Of a DNA stretch of 64,000 nucleotides, positions 1 to 9,231 are shown piece by piece. The notes beneath the pieces were generated by a model. That model did not search any database, was not told where the DNA came from, and worked only from the letters and a program-made list of their open reading frames with translations. The number at the start of each line of letters is the position of its first letter. Positions within the stretch are counted from its first letter, which is position 1. This DNA comes from Streptomyces clavuligerus (lineage in GTDB: Bacteria; Actinomycetota; Actinomycetes; Streptomycetales; Streptomycetaceae), in contig NZ_CP027858.1 in the NCBI RefSeq assembly GCF_005519465.1, positions 4,092,001 to 4,156,000 on the forward strand. The letters are read 5' to 3'. Made by a program: the position numbers and the translations under genes.

Positions 1-1845
1 CTCGCCTCCCTCCAGACCGACCTGGAGCGGCTGCCGGAGATCAGCCCCCGCTACAAGCGGCTCAACGCGGAGGAGCCGTACCGCCTCAAGGCCACCTGCA
101 TCCAGCAGAAGCTCGTCAACACCCGCGAGCGCCTGGCCAAGGGCACCCCGCACCAGCCCGGACGGGACTACCTCGGCACCTCCGAACTCCTCGCCGACCT
201 CACCCTGATCCAGACCTCGCTGCGCGAGCACCGGGCCGGGCTCTTCGCCGACGGCCGCCTCGACCGCACCATCCGCACGCTCTCCGCGTTCGGCCTCCAG
301 CTCGCCACCATGGACGTGCGCGAACACGCGGACGCCCACCACCACGCCCTCGGCCAGCTCTTCGACCGGCTCGGCGAGGAGTCCTGGCGGTACTCCGACA
401 TGCCGCGCGAGTACCGGCAGAAGCTGCTCGCGAAGGAGCTGCGCTCGCGCCGCCCGCTCGCGCCCACCCCCGCCCCGCTGGACGCCGCCGGTGCCAAGAC
501 CCTCGGGGTCTTCCACACCGTCAAGGAGGCGTTCGAGCGGTTCGGGCCCGAGGTCATCGAGTCGTACATCATCTCGATGTGCCAGGGCGCCGACGATGTC
601 TTCGCCGCCGCCGTCCTCGCCCGCGAGGCCGGACTCATCGACCTCCACGCGGGCTGGGCGAAGATCGGCATCGTGCCCCTCCTGGAGACCACGGACGAGC
701 TGCGCGCCGCCGATGTGATCCTGGACGGGATGCTCTCCGACCCCTCCTACCGCAGGCTCGTCGCGCTCCGCGGCGAGGTCCAGGAGGTCATGCTCGGCTA
801 CTCCGACTCCTCCAAGTTCGGCGGCATCACCACCTCGCAGTGGGAGATCCACCGGGCCCAGCGGCGACTGCGCGACGTGGCCCACCGCCACGGGGTGCGG
901 CTGCGGCTCTTCCACGGCCGCGGCGGCACCGTCGGCCGCGGCGGCGGCCCCACCCACGACGCGATCCTGGCGCAGCCCTGGGGCACGCTGGAGGGCGAGA
1001 TCAAGGTGACCGAGCAGGGCGAGGTCATCTCCGACAAGTATCTGATCCCGTCCCTGGCCCGGGAGAACCTGGAACTGACGGTCTCCGCCACGCTCCAGGC
1101 GTCCGCCCTGCACACCGCGCCGCGCCAGTCCGTGGAGGCGCTGGCCCGCTGGGACGCCGCGATGGACACCGTCTCGGACGCCGCGCACCGCGTGTACCGC
1201 GCCCTGGTCGAGGACCCGGACCTGCCCGCGTACTTCTTCGCGTCGACCCCCGTCGACCAGCTCGCCGATCTGCACCTGGGCTCGCGCCCCTCGCGCCGCC
1301 CCGACAGCGGCGCCGGGCTCGACGGGCTGCGGGCGATCCCGTGGGTCTTCGGCTGGACCCAGTCCCGGCAGATCGTCCCCGGCTGGTACGGGGTCGGCTC
1401 CGGGCTGAAGGCGCTGCGGGAGGCCGGACTCGACACCGTCCTGTCGGAGATGCACGAGCAGTGGCACTTCTTCCGCAACTTCATCGCGAACGTGGAGATG
1501 ACGCTCGCGAAGACGGATCTGCGGATCGCCCGGCACTACGTCGACACCCTGGTGCCGGACGAGCTGAAGCATGTCTTCGACACGATCGAGGCCGAGCACC
1601 GGCTGACCGTGAGCGAGGTCCTGAAGGTCACCGGCGGGGAGCGGCTGCTCGGCTCCAACCCGGTGCTCCAGCAGACGTTCGCCATCCGGGACGCCTATCT
1701 GGACCCGATCTCCTATCTCCAGGTCTCCCTGCTGGCCCGCCAGCGCGGTGCCGCGGAGCGCGGTGAGCCCGCCGACCCGCTGCTGGGCCGTGCCCTGCTG
1801 CTCACCGTCAACGGGGTGGCCGCGGGTCTGCGCAACACCGGCTGA
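1..1845 (+). CDS. ppc: Phosphoenolpyruvate carboxylase, C-terminal 614 residues (5' truncated by window)
   Basis: The reading frame is open from base 1, so the start lies upstream. PEPC carboxylates phosphoenolpyruvate to oxaloacetate and is the main anaplerotic enzyme in the cytoplasm. The fragment carries the classic C-terminal signatures: [10 protein letters not shown] around 795-830, the glycine-rich [16 protein letters not shown] loop around 910-960, and QGEVISDKY just after. The family is about 900 residues long, so roughly a third is missing. The end matches the usual C-terminus, NTG, where the asparagine and glycine help bind effectors and substrate. A strong hairpin follows the stop, so this is probably the end of a transcription unit. 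Confidence 0.97.
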   Translation, partial: LASLQTDLERLPEISPRYKRLNAEEPYRLKATCIQQKLVNTRERLAKGTPHQPGRDYLGTSELLADLTLIQTSLREHRAGLFADGRLDRTIRTLSAFGLQLATMDVREHADAHHHALGQLFDRLGEESWRYSDMPREYRQKLLAKELRSRRPLAPTPAPLDAAGAKTLGVFHTVKEAFERFGPEVIESYIISMCQGADDVFAAAVLAREAGLIDLHAGWAKIGIVPLLETTDELRAADVILDGMLSDPSYRRLVALRGEVQEVMLGYSDSSKFGGITTSQWEIHRAQRRLRDVAHRHGVRLRLFHGRGGTVGRGGGPTHDAILAQPWGTLEGEIKVTEQGEVISDKYLIPSLARENLELTVSATLQASALHTAPRQSVEALARWDAAMDTVSDAAHRVYRALVEDPDLPAYFFASTPVDQLADLHLGSRPSRRPDSGAGLDGLRAIPWVFGWTQSRQIVPGWYGVGSGLKALREAGLDTVLSEMHEQWHFFRNFIANVEMTLAKTDLRIARHYVDTLVPDELKHVFDTIEAEHRLTVSEVLKVTGGERLLGSNPVLQQTFAIRDAYLDPISYLQVSLLARQRGAAERGEPADPLLGRALLLTVNGVAAGLRNTG

Positions 1846-1857
1846 CCTGTGCCGATG

Positions 1858-1894
1858 TGCCCCGGGGCCGTGCGTACGGCGCGGCCCCGGGGCA
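1858..1894 (+). terminator. Hairpin after ppc
   Basis: Perfect 13-bp arms at 1858-1870 and 1882-1894 enclose an 11-nt loop, 12 nt after the ppc stop. There is no long T-run, as is usual for Streptomyces terminators. It lies between convergent genes and could serve both strands. Confidence 0.75.
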
Positions 1895-1935
1895 TACGGC
1901 ACTCCATGGCTCCGTGCGGCTCCGGTGGCTCCGCA

Positions 1936-1988
1936 GGGCTCGCACGGTGCAGGCAGGGCTCAGACGGTGCAGGCAGGGCTCAGACGGT
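1936..1988. repeat. Short tandem repeat, about 20-bp unit, two and a half copies
   Basis: The unit CAGACGGTGCAGGCAGGGCT is repeated in tandem just before and into the last codons of the minus-strand membrane-protein gene that ends at 1980. The preceding copy is diverged. It may arise from slippage. It provides the stop codon region of that gene, so copy number could alter its C-terminus. Confidence 0.6.
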
Positions 1989-2432
1989 GAAGAAGGTGCC
2001 CGCTATCACGGCCGCACCGGCGATCGCGGAGCCCATCGCGACCTTCGTCAGCCCCATCCCCGCGATCAGGAACGACGCGAGGAGCAGCGCGCCGCCCAGC
2101 GGCAGCCAGGCGTAGAAGACCCCGCCGACCCCCCGGCGCACGACCTCGTCGCTCTCGGGCTTGACCACGACGTCGATCCGGTCGCCCTTGTCGACCGTCA
2201 CCGACTCGTCGATCCGCAGCCCCGCCCGCGGCGCCGCCGGGCCCTCGGGGTCGTACAGCCCCGTACAGGTCTCCTCGCCGCAGCCGGAGACGGCGATCGT
2301 GCCGCGTTCGCGGTCGTCGGTGAACATGATGTGCCGGGCCGTGTCCCAGGAGGACCAGCCGGCCGCCGCCAGCACCAGCAGCGCGACCAGGCCCATCGCC
2401 GTCAGCCGGAGGTAGAGGAGCATCCCACTCAT
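1980..2432 (-). CDS. Small integral membrane protein of unknown function
   Basis: This is a 150-residue protein. A hydrophobic segment at about residues 8-28 is followed by a roughly 75-residue extracytoplasmic region containing a Cys pair (GCGEETCTG) that could form a disulphide. Two more membrane segments, at about 105-125 and 130-150, form the C-terminus. The start ATG at 2432 has GAAGGA nine bases upstream; a second ATG three codons later is possible. I do not recognise a named family. It lies upstream of pth on the same strand but is separated by about 100 nt from it in the convergent direction with ppc. Function is unknown. Confidence 0.65.
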   Translation of the reverse strand: MSGMLLYLRLTAMGLVALLVLAAAGWSSWDTARHIMFTDDRERGTIAVSGCGEETCTGLYDPEGPAAPRAGLRIDESVTVDKGDRIDVVVKPESDEVVRRGVGGVFYAWLPLGGALLLASFLIAGMGLTKVAMGSAIAGAAVIAGTFFTV

Positions 2433-2535
2433 GGGGCGCGATCCTTCGGCATCCGGACAGCTCCGGTCAACTCCGCGGGCGTGCGGGGACGCTCGGGCCC
2501 GCCCCGCGCCGCTGTGCCGCGGGTGTGCGCGCTGC

Positions 2536-3135
2536 TCAGGAGTTGTACGCGCTCTGCGCCCGCTCCAGGCCCTCGGTGACCAGGGCTTCGACGGCGTCGG
2601 CCGCCCGGTCCACGAAGTAGTCCAGCTCCTTGCGTTCGGCGCCGGAGAAGTCCTTCAGCACAAAGTCGGCGACCTGCATCCGGCCCGGCGGACGGCCGAT
2701 GCCGAACCGCAGCCGGTGGTAGTCGGGCCCCATCGCCTTCGTCATCGACTTCAGCCCGTTGTGGCCGTTGTCGCCGCCGCCCAGCTTCAGCCGCAGGGTG
2801 CCGTAGTCGATGTCCAGTTCGTCATGGATGGCCACGATCCGCTCGGTGGGGACCTTGTAGAAGTCGCGCAGCGCGACGACCGGCCCGCCGGAGAGGTTCA
2901 TGAACGACATCGGCTTGGCCAGCACCACCCGGCGGGAGGCGGGTCCGGGCGGGCCGATACGGCCCTCGACCACCTGCGCCTGTGCCTTGGGGGCGCGCTT
3001 GAAGGCGCCGCCGACGCGCTCCGCGAGCAGGTCGGCGACCATGAAGCCGACGTTGTGCCGGTTGGCCGCGTAGCCGGGGCCGGGGTTGCCGAGGCCCACG
3101 ATCAGCCAGGGGGCGTTCGGGTCGGGCGTGGTCAT
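2536..3135 (-). CDS. pth: Peptidyl-tRNA hydrolase
   Basis: The enzyme cleaves the ester bond of peptidyl-tRNAs that drop off ribosomes, recycling tRNA in the cytoplasm. The 199-residue product has the family signatures GLGNPGPGY with NRHNVGF (catalytic His27), FMNLSGGPV and HDELDIDYG. The chosen start at 3135 has GGAG nine bases upstream and gives the standard N-terminus; in-frame ATGs at 3150 and 3174 would add residues not expected for the family. It lies downstream of rplY on the same strand with 145 nt between them, the common pth/rplY arrangement in actinobacteria. Confidence 0.95.
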   Translation of the reverse strand: MTTPDPNAPWLIVGLGNPGPGYAANRHNVGFMVADLLAERVGGAFKRAPKAQAQVVEGRIGPPGPASRRVVLAKPMSFMNLSGGPVVALRDFYKVPTERIVAIHDELDIDYGTLRLKLGGGDNGHNGLKSMTKAMGPDYHRLRFGIGRPPGRMQVADFVLKDFSGAERKELDYFVDRAADAVEALVTEGLERAQSAYNS

Positions 3136-3280
3136 CGCTGCGGTCTCCATCCGGAACCCGGACGCCGCCCGCACCCGGTGGGGTACGGACGGCGGCCAGG
3201 GAAAGGCTCCTCCGGGACGCGGCCCGGGGGAGAGGGGTCCTCAAGGACCCTCCGGGGGAGGGCCCTCACAGGGGGAAGGC

Positions 3281-3862
3281 TCAGCCCTCGGCGGACGCGT
3301 CGCCCTCGGCGGCCGGCTCCTCGGCCTGGGCGGCCAGGACCTGGATGACGACGGCGTCGGCGTCCACGGCCAGCTCGACGCCCTTGGGCAGCGTGATGTC
3401 CTTGGCGTGGATGGCGTCACCGGCGGTCAGGCCGGCCACGGAGACGGTCAGCGCCTGGGGGATGTGGGTGGCCTCGGCCTCGACCGGCAGGGCGACGAGG
3501 ACGTGCTCGGCCAGGTTGCCGCCGGGGGCCAGCTCGCCCTCGGTCTGCACCGGAACCTCGACGGTGACCTTCTCGCCGCGCTTGACCAGCAGCAGGTCGA
3601 CGTGGACCAGGAAGCCCTTGAGGGCGTCGCGCTGGACGGCCTTCGGGATGGCCAGCTCGTTGCGGCCCTCGATGTCCAGGGAGAGCAGGACGTTCGGGGT
3701 ACGCAGGGCGAGCAGCAGCTCGTGGGCCGGCAGGGTCAGGTGGACCGGGTCGGTGCCGTGGCCGTAGAGAACGACCGGAACCAGGTTGGCGCGGCGGTCG
3801 CGGCGGGCGGCACCCTTGCCGAACTCGGTACGGAGCTCGGCGGCGATCTTCACCTCGGACAT
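3281..3862 (-). CDS. rplY: Ribosomal protein bL25, CTC family
   Basis: bL25 binds 5S rRNA in the large subunit; the long CTC form has an extra C-terminal beta domain and is linked to stress in some Gram-positives. The 193-residue protein begins SEVKIAAELRTEFGKGAARR and runs through the LVPVVLYG strand, with an acidic Ala-rich tail. GAGGAG lies 5 bases before the ATG at 3862. A GTG two codons upstream would overlap poorly with this site. It sits between prs and pth. A strong hairpin upstream (4058-4094) suggests it has its own promoter in 3863-4050. Confidence 0.95.
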   Translation of the reverse strand: MSEVKIAAELRTEFGKGAARRDRRANLVPVVLYGHGTDPVHLTLPAHELLLALRTPNVLLSLDIEGRNELAIPKAVQRDALKGFLVHVDLLLVKRGEKVTVEVPVQTEGELAPGGNLAEHVLVALPVEAEATHIPQALTVSVAGLTAGDAIHAKDITLPKGVELAVDADAVVIQVLAAQAEEPAAEGDASAEG

Positions 3863-4057
3863 GTGCACTCCTCGTACAACAGACGGATCGAATGGTCACC
3901 CGGCCATGAACGGCCTGCTACGCCTGCTGCGAAGAGCGCGCGTCGATAACGGACCGCCGCACCGGAGTGCGGCCTCCCTCGCCGAGCAACCTCGCCAGTC
4001 TACGCAATGCCGCCGACAGGCCCCAATCGATCTCCCCGGGCCCTAGTGGGGCATGCG

Positions 4058-4094
4058 ACAGGGCCGTGTCCCCGGGCGGGGGACACGGCCCTGT
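4058..4094 (-). terminator. Strong terminator after prs
   Basis: A perfect 16-bp stem (4058-4073 with 4079-4094) encloses a 5-nt loop, beginning about 30 nt beyond the prs stop on the minus strand. It separates the glmU-prs unit from rplY. Confidence 0.9.
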
Positions 4095-4124
4095 GCGCTA
4101 CGGCCGCGCGGCAGGCGCGGCCGC

Positions 4125-5099
4125 CTACTGCTCCTCGAAGAGGCTGGTGACCGAGCCGTCCTCGAAGACCTCGCGCACGGCGCGGGCGATCGTCGGCGCC
4201 ATCGACAGCACCGTGATCTTGTCCAGCTCCAGATCGCTCGGGTCGGGCAGCGTGTTGGTGAAGACGAACTCGCTGACCTTGGAGTTCTTCAGCCGGTCGG
4301 CGGCGGGGCCGGACAGCACACCGTGGGTGGCGGTCACGATGACGTCCTCGGCGCCGTTGGCGAAGAGCGCGTCGGCGGCGGCGCAGATGGTGCCACCGGT
4401 GTCGATCATGTCGTCGACCAGGACGCAGACCCGGCCCTCGACATTGCCGACGACCTCGTGGACGGTCACCTGGTTGGCGACGTCCTTGTCCCGGCGCTTG
4501 TGGACGATGGCCAGCGGGGCGCCGAGCCGGTCGCACCAGCGGTCGGCGACGCGGACCCGGCCGGCGTCGGGGGAGACCACGGTGAGCTTGGTCGGGTCGA
4601 CCTTGGCGGCGACGTAGTCGGCCAGCACCGGGAGGGCCATGAGGTGGTCCACCGGGCCGTCGAAGAAGCCCTGGATCTGGTCGGTGTGCAGATCCACGGT
4701 GAGAATCCGGTCGGCACCGGCCGTCTTCATCAGATCGGCGACCAGGCGGGCGGAGATCGGCTCCCGGCCGCGGTGCTTCTTGTCCTGGCGGGCGTAGCCG
4801 TAGAACGGGACGATCACGGTGATGCTCCGCGCGGAGGCCCGCTTCAGAGCGTCGATCATGATCAGCTGTTCCATGATCCACTTATTGATGGGTGCCGTGT
4901 GGCTCTGCATCAGGAAGCAGTCGGCGCCGCGCGCGGACTCCTGGAACCGCACGTAGATCTCGCCGTTCGCGAAGTCGAAGGCCTTCGTCGGCACCAGGGT
5001 GACACCCAGTTGATGTGCGACTTCCTCGGCCAGCTCGGGGTGGGCGCGGCCGGAGAAGAGCATCAGCTTCTTCTCGCCGGTCGTCTTGATCCCGGTCAC
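4125..5099 (-). CDS. prs: Ribose-phosphate diphosphokinase (PRPP synthetase)
   Basis: The enzyme makes PRPP from ribose 5-phosphate and ATP for nucleotide, His and Trp synthesis. The 324-residue product shows the expected motifs: FANGEIYVRFQES, the flexible loop with YARQDKKHRGREPIS, the metal-binding TVDLHTDQIQGFFD, and the PRPP loop VLVDDMIDTGGTI. The GTG start at 5099 has GAGGAG eight bases upstream. It follows glmU by 115 nt on the same strand, the conserved glmU-prs pairing. Its 3' end is closed by the 4058-4094 hairpin. Confidence 0.97.
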   Translation of the reverse strand: MTGIKTTGEKKLMLFSGRAHPELAEEVAHQLGVTLVPTKAFDFANGEIYVRFQESARGADCFLMQSHTAPINKWIMEQLIMIDALKRASARSITVIVPFYGYARQDKKHRGREPISARLVADLMKTAGADRILTVDLHTDQIQGFFDGPVDHLMALPVLADYVAAKVDPTKLTVVSPDAGRVRVADRWCDRLGAPLAIVHKRRDKDVANQVTVHEVVGNVEGRVCVLVDDMIDTGGTICAAADALFANGAEDVIVTATHGVLSGPAADRLKNSKVSEFVFTNTLPDPSDLELDKITVLSMAPTIARAVREVFEDGSVTSLFEEQ

Positions 5100-5214
5100 A
5101 GCACTGTCTCCTCAGACGGGGGTGTTCTCTGGCCGCGGATGCTTGGGGGGCGCGAGCCAGCCGAATTTGTGTGCACGTATCACGGTACGCCGAGTTCGGC
5201 GTAGTTGTTTCCGG

Positions 5215-6660
5215 TCAGTTCTCGCCAGTGGCTCGTTCGGACGCCGTGGCGGCGGCCTGGGCGGCAGCGCTCCCGGGGCGCTTGCGGGCCACCCAGCCCT
5301 CGATATTCCGCTGCTGGCCACGGGCGACGGCCAGTGAGCCCGCCGGTACGTCCTTGGTGATGACGGACCCGGCCGCGGTGTAGGCGCCGTCCCCGACCGT
5401 GACAGGCGCCACAAACATATTGTCGGAGCCGGTCTTGCAGTGGGAACCGATCGTGGTGTGGTGCTTGGCCTCGCCGTCGTAGTTCACGAAGACGCTGGCG
5501 GCGCCGATGTTCGTGTACTCGCCGATCGTGGCGTCACCGACATACGACAGATGGGGAACCTTGGTGCCTTCCCCGATCGTCGCGTTCTTCATCTCGACAT
5601 AGGTCCCGGCCTTGGCCTTCGTGCCGAGCCTGGTGCCCGGACGCAGATAGGCGAACGGGCCGACGGAGGCGCCGGGGCCGATCTCCGCGGAGTCGGCCAC
5701 GGCGTTGTCGACCCGGGCGCCCGCGCCCACGACGGTGTCCTTCAGCCGGGTGTTGGGGCCGACCTCGGCGCCTTCGGCGAGGTGGCTGGCGCCCAGGAGC
5801 TGGGTGCCCGGGTGGATGACGGCGTCCGGCTCAAAAGTGACGGTGACATCGACGAGCACGGAGGCCGGGTCGACGACGGTCACCCCGGCGAGCATGGCCT
5901 GTTCCAGCAGCCGCTCGTTGAGCAGCCGCCGGGCCTCGGCGAGCTGGACCCGGTTGTTGATCCCCAGGATCTCGCGGTGGTCACCGGCGACACAGGCGCC
6001 GACCCGGTGACCGGCCGTCCGCAGGATGCCGAGGACATCGGTCAGATACTCCTCGCCCTGGCTGTTGTCGGTGCGCACCTTGCCGAGCGCCTCCGCCAGC
6101 AGCTTGCCGTCGAAGGCGAAGACACCGGAGTTGATCTCAAGGATCTCCCGCTGCCCCGCGGTGGCGTCCTTGTGCTCCACGATCTCGGTGACCGCGCCGT
6201 CCGCGTCCCGCACGATCCGGCCGTAGCCGGTCGAGTCGGGGACCTCGGCGGTGAGCACCGTCACGGCGTTGCCGTCGGCGGCGTGCGTGGCGGCCAGCGC
6301 GGTCAGGGTCCGGCCGGACAGCAGCGGGGTGTCCCCGCAGACGACCACCACGGTCCCGTCGGTCTCCCCGCCCAGCTCACCGAGGGCGATGCGGACCGCG
6401 TGCCCGGTGCCGTTCTGCTCCGCCTGGAAGGCGGTACGGGTGCCGGGGAAGCGTTCCGCCAGATGGGCTGTGACCCGCTCGCCGGCGTGGCCGACGACCA
6501 CGACGAGGTTGCGGGGGTCCAGTTCCCGGGCCGCGCTGACGACGTGCCCGACGAGCGAGCGCCCGCTGATCTCGTGCAGAACCTTGGGGGTCTTCGACTT
6601 CATACGGGTGCCCTCACCCGCTGCGAGGACGACGACGGCGGCCGGGCGGTTGGCGCTCAC
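5215..6660 (-). CDS. glmU: Bifunctional GlcNAc-1-P uridyltransferase / GlcN-1-P acetyltransferase
   Basis: GlmU performs the last two steps to UDP-GlcNAc, the peptidoglycan precursor. The 481-residue protein has the N-terminal pyrophosphorylase loop LAAGEGTRMKSKTPKVLH (about 12-29), CGDTPLL, and NSGVFAFD. The C-terminal left-handed beta-helix carries hexapeptide repeats and the acetyltransferase segment GTYVEMKNATIGEGTKVPHLSYVGDA in broken form (KVPHLSYVGDA). The GTG start at 6660 has AAGGG seven bases upstream. A tRNA-Gln gene with its own hairpin lies directly upstream on the same strand. Confidence 0.97.
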   Translation of the reverse strand: MSANRPAAVVVLAAGEGTRMKSKTPKVLHEISGRSLVGHVVSAARELDPRNLVVVVGHAGERVTAHLAERFPGTRTAFQAEQNGTGHAVRIALGELGGETDGTVVVVCGDTPLLSGRTLTALAATHAADGNAVTVLTAEVPDSTGYGRIVRDADGAVTEIVEHKDATAGQREILEINSGVFAFDGKLLAEALGKVRTDNSQGEEYLTDVLGILRTAGHRVGACVAGDHREILGINNRVQLAEARRLLNERLLEQAMLAGVTVVDPASVLVDVTVTFEPDAVIHPGTQLLGASHLAEGAEVGPNTRLKDTVVGAGARVDNAVADSAEIGPGASVGPFAYLRPGTRLGTKAKAGTYVEMKNATIGEGTKVPHLSYVGDATIGEYTNIGAASVFVNYDGEAKHHTTIGSHCKTGSDNMFVAPVTVGDGAYTAAGSVITKDVPAGSLAVARGQQRNIEGWVARKRPGSAAAQAAATASERATGEN

Positions 6661-6727
6661 GGGAATGCCCTTCGGCTTCGGGAGGTGGACATCCGAAGGA
6701 TACCGGGGGGTTTCACCAGCGAAATAT

Positions 6728-6760
6728 GGGTGGGGCCCGGCACCAGGCCGGGCCCCACCC
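6728..6760 (-). terminator. Hairpin between tRNA-Gln and glmU
   Basis: A perfect 13-bp stem (6728-6740 with 6748-6760) has a 7-nt loop and starts four bases beyond the tRNA 3' end on the minus strand. It should end the tRNA transcript and insulate glmU. Confidence 0.85.
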
Positions 6761-6763
6761 TCA

Positions 6764-6837
6764 TGGCTCCCAGGGAAGGAATCGAACCCTCATTCAATGG
6801 ACCAAAACCATTTGTCCTGCCATTAGACGACCTGGGA
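6764..6837 (-). tRNA. tRNA-Gln (anticodon TTG)
   Basis: The minus strand folds as a complete cloverleaf. The acceptor TCCCAGG pairs with CCTGGGA, followed by discriminator G and an encoded CCA (6764-6766). The D-stem is GTC/GAC, and the anticodon stem AATGG/CCATT encloses loop TTTTGGT with anticodon TTG at 6803-6805. The T-arm is GAGGG-TTCGATT-CCTTC with one wobble pair. TTG reads CAA glutamine codons. Confidence 0.95.
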
Positions 6838-7169
6838 TGGATCGTCTGCCCCGACCGTTCTGTACGCCGGGCGGGGACAGCAGCCCCTACTATGCCGTAC
6901 CCGGCCCCCTCGCCGCGACGGTCGGACGCGGGGCAGTCGTACCGGGTCGACGCCCCCCGGGTCCGGTGCGCCTCCCGGGTGTCCGCCGTGCGCGCCCAGG
7001 GCACGTCCGGGACACGTCCGGGACACGTCCAGGACAGAAGAGAAGCGGCCGAAATCTGATCGACTCGGCTATGACCTGCGGTTTTTCCGAGTGGTCCCGG
7101 TTCGCGGCGCCTGCGCCCGCGCGATAACCACTACAAGTACCACCGGCACGCGCCCGTAGTCTGGGAGAC

Positions 7170-8492
7170 ATGACCACAACGGGGGCACACCAGGACGCCA
7201 CGGGCACGCCGCCCCGCACCTGGCTGTGGTGGGGACGGCGGCGCAGCGCGGTGCTCGACATCGGGCTCGCCCTGGTCTCGGCGGTGGAGTGCTCGGCCGA
7301 GGCGGTGCGGTTCACGGCCCAGATCGGGGCGTCGACCTCGTTCGGAGCGGTCTTCGGACTGCTCATCGGCTCGCTCCTGGTCCTGCGGAGACAGTGGCCG
7401 CTCGCCGTCGTCCTGGTCTCGATCGCGATCACCCCGGCCGAGATGGGCATCGGGATGACCATGGTCGGCCTCTATACGCTCGCCGCGTCCGAGGTGCCGC
7501 GCCGGATCATCGGCATTCTCAGCGGGATGTCGCTGACCGCGACCCTGATCATCAGCTTTGTCGCGGTCCGTCATGATGTGCAGTCCTCACAGCTCGACGA
7601 CCCGGGCGTCTGGTACGTACCGATCATGGCCGGATTCATAGCCGTCGGCCTCACCGTGCCGCCCGTGCTCCTCGGTCTCTATGTGGGGGCGCGGCGGCGG
7701 CTGATGGAGAGTCTGCGGGACCGCGCCGACAGCCTGGAACAGGAGTTGTCGCTGCTCGCCGACCGCGCCGAGGAACGGGCGGAGTGGGCGCGCACGGAGG
7801 AACGGACCCGGATCGCGCGGGAGATGCACGACGTCGTCGCGCACCGGGTGAGCCTGATGGTGGTGCACGCGGCGGCGCTCCAGGCGATCGCGCTGAAGGA
7901 CCCGCAGAAGGCGGTCAGGAACGCGGCGCTGGTGGGGGACATGGGGCGGCAGGCCCTGACCGAGCTGCGGGAGATGCTGGGCGTGCTGCGCGCGGGCGAC
8001 GGGGGGCAGCGGCGCACCGGGCAGGTGCCGCTCGCCGCCGTCGCCGTCGCCGCCGCGGCGGCTGCCGCTGCCGCCGCCGAGGACGGCGGACCGCGCATCG
8101 CCGACGTGGAGGACCTGGTCGGGCAGTCCCGTCAGACGGGGATGGTCGTCGAGCTGGCCGTCCAGGGGGAGGTCCGCGCCTACGCCCCGGAGGTCGAGCA
8201 GACCGCGTTCCGGGTGGTGCAGGAGGCGCTGACCAACGTCCACAAGCACGCGGCGGGCGCGAAGGTCCTGGTGCGGCTCGCGCACCGGGAGAGCGAGGTC
8301 GCCATGCAGGTCGAGAACGGGGCGCCGGACGCGGCGGGGAGCGCCGCCGACGCGGATCTGCCCAGCGGCGGCAATGGGCTGGTCGGGATGAGGGAACGGG
8401 TGCTCGCGCTCGGGGGCGTCTTCGTGTCGGGGCCGACGGACGCGGGCGGCTTCCGGGTCTCGGCGGTGCTGCCGCACCGGGCGGACGTCTGA
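7170..8492 (+). CDS. Orphan sensor histidine kinase, NarL/HisKA_3 class
   Basis: This 440-residue kinase has four to five membrane segments within about residues 25-170, then a short coiled coil. The dimerisation/phosphoacceptor box is RIAREMHDVVAHRVSLMVVH with His220. The ATPase domain has its N-box near EALTNVHKHA and a G-box GNGLVGMRERV. An alanine run (GCC/GCG repeats at about 8035-8080) links the two. Such kinases normally pair with a LuxR-type response regulator, but none is adjacent: upstream is tRNA-Gln and downstream is an unrelated minus-strand gene. The signal and partner are unknown. Confidence 0.9.
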   Translation: MTTTGAHQDATGTPPRTWLWWGRRRSAVLDIGLALVSAVECSAEAVRFTAQIGASTSFGAVFGLLIGSLLVLRRQWPLAVVLVSIAITPAEMGIGMTMVGLYTLAASEVPRRIIGILSGMSLTATLIISFVAVRHDVQSSQLDDPGVWYVPIMAGFIAVGLTVPPVLLGLYVGARRRLMESLRDRADSLEQELSLLADRAEERAEWARTEERTRIAREMHDVVAHRVSLMVVHAAALQAIALKDPQKAVRNAALVGDMGRQALTELREMLGVLRAGDGGQRRTGQVPLAAVAVAAAAAAAAAAEDGGPRIADVEDLVGQSRQTGMVVELAVQGEVRAYAPEVEQTAFRVVQEALTNVHKHAAGAKVLVRLAHRESEVAMQVENGAPDAAGSAADADLPSGGNGLVGMRERVLALGGVFVSGPTDAGGFRVSAVLPHRADV

Positions 8493-8729
8493 CCTCGGAG
8501 CCGTGGCCCCGCGGCCGGTGGGGCCCGTGCCGGGTCCCGGGGCCTGCGCCGTGCCCCGCGGTCCCCGCCTCTGCGGTCCTCGGGACCGGCGCCCGTGCGG
8601 GTCCGCGTGCCGTGCGGGTCCCGGGGCCGGCACCGTACGGCTCCCCGGCACCCGCCGATGTACCGCCGCCCCGTACGGGCCGCGCCGCTCGGGCCGGGAC
8701 GGGACGGAGCGCGGGCAGGTCGGGTCGGG

Positions 8730-9221
8730 TCAGGTCAGGGTGAGACGGCGCGGCAGCAGCCCCGTGACCAGGGTGGTCAGCGCCTGGTCGAGGTCCGGGC
8801 CCAGATACCAGTCCCCGGTGTGGTCCACGCTGTAGACGCGGCCCTCCGCGTCGATGGCCAGCACCGCCTGATCGTTTCCCTCCACCCCCAGCGGGGATAT
8901 CTCCGTGTCCAGCGCCCGCCCCAGGTCCGCGAGGGTGCGCGCCAGGTGCAGACCCGCCAGCGGCTCCATGAGCACCACCGGCGGCGCGGTCTGCCGCCCG
9001 GGCCCCGGCGGGGCTATCCGCAGCCCGCCGAACTCGGCCCACGCCTCGACGGCGGCGGGGGAGACGGCGTGCCGGTGCCCCGCGGGCGACTCGTACGCGC
9101 GCAGGGCGTCGGCCCAGTGTTCGGCCAGCTTGATGTCCCAGCGGCCGGGCTGCCACCCCGCGTCGCGCAGCGCCGCGTCGACGGCGACCGGGAACCGGGT
9201 GGTGCTGAGTTTGTCGGACAT
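8730..9221 (-). CDS. SUKH-3-like immunity-family protein
   Basis: This 163-residue cytoplasmic protein resembles the SUKH-3 family: RFPVAVDAALRDAGWQPGRW, then an AVEAWAEFGGLRI segment, and a C-terminal AEGRVYSVDHTGDWYLGPDLDQAL strand-helix. SUKH proteins typically neutralise nuclease and deaminase toxins of polymorphic toxin systems. The ATG at 9221 is chosen because the family N-terminus starts there; the frame is open to 9317 but overlaps the upstream gene. It lies 10 nt after the YwqJ-like deaminase gene on the same strand, so the two are almost certainly co-transcribed and it may be the cognate inhibitor. The pairing is inference; family assignment is by motif reading. Confidence 0.8.
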   Translation of the reverse strand: MSDKLSTTRFPVAVDAALRDAGWQPGRWDIKLAEHWADALRAYESPAGHRHAVSPAAVEAWAEFGGLRIAPPGPGRQTAPPVVLMEPLAGLHLARTLADLGRALDTEISPLGVEGNDQAVLAIDAEGRVYSVDHTGDWYLGPDLDQALTTLVTGLLPRRLTLT

Positions 9222-9231
9222 CGGTGGGGAT

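Noticed and set aside
3235..3250. GGGTCC/GGACCC hairpin between rplY and pth
   Set aside because: Only 6 bp with a 4-base loop; too weak to call a terminator.
8493..8729. Possible small genes in the stretch after the histidine kinase
   Set aside because: Frames are open only because of extreme GC; no ribosome site or family-like sequence.
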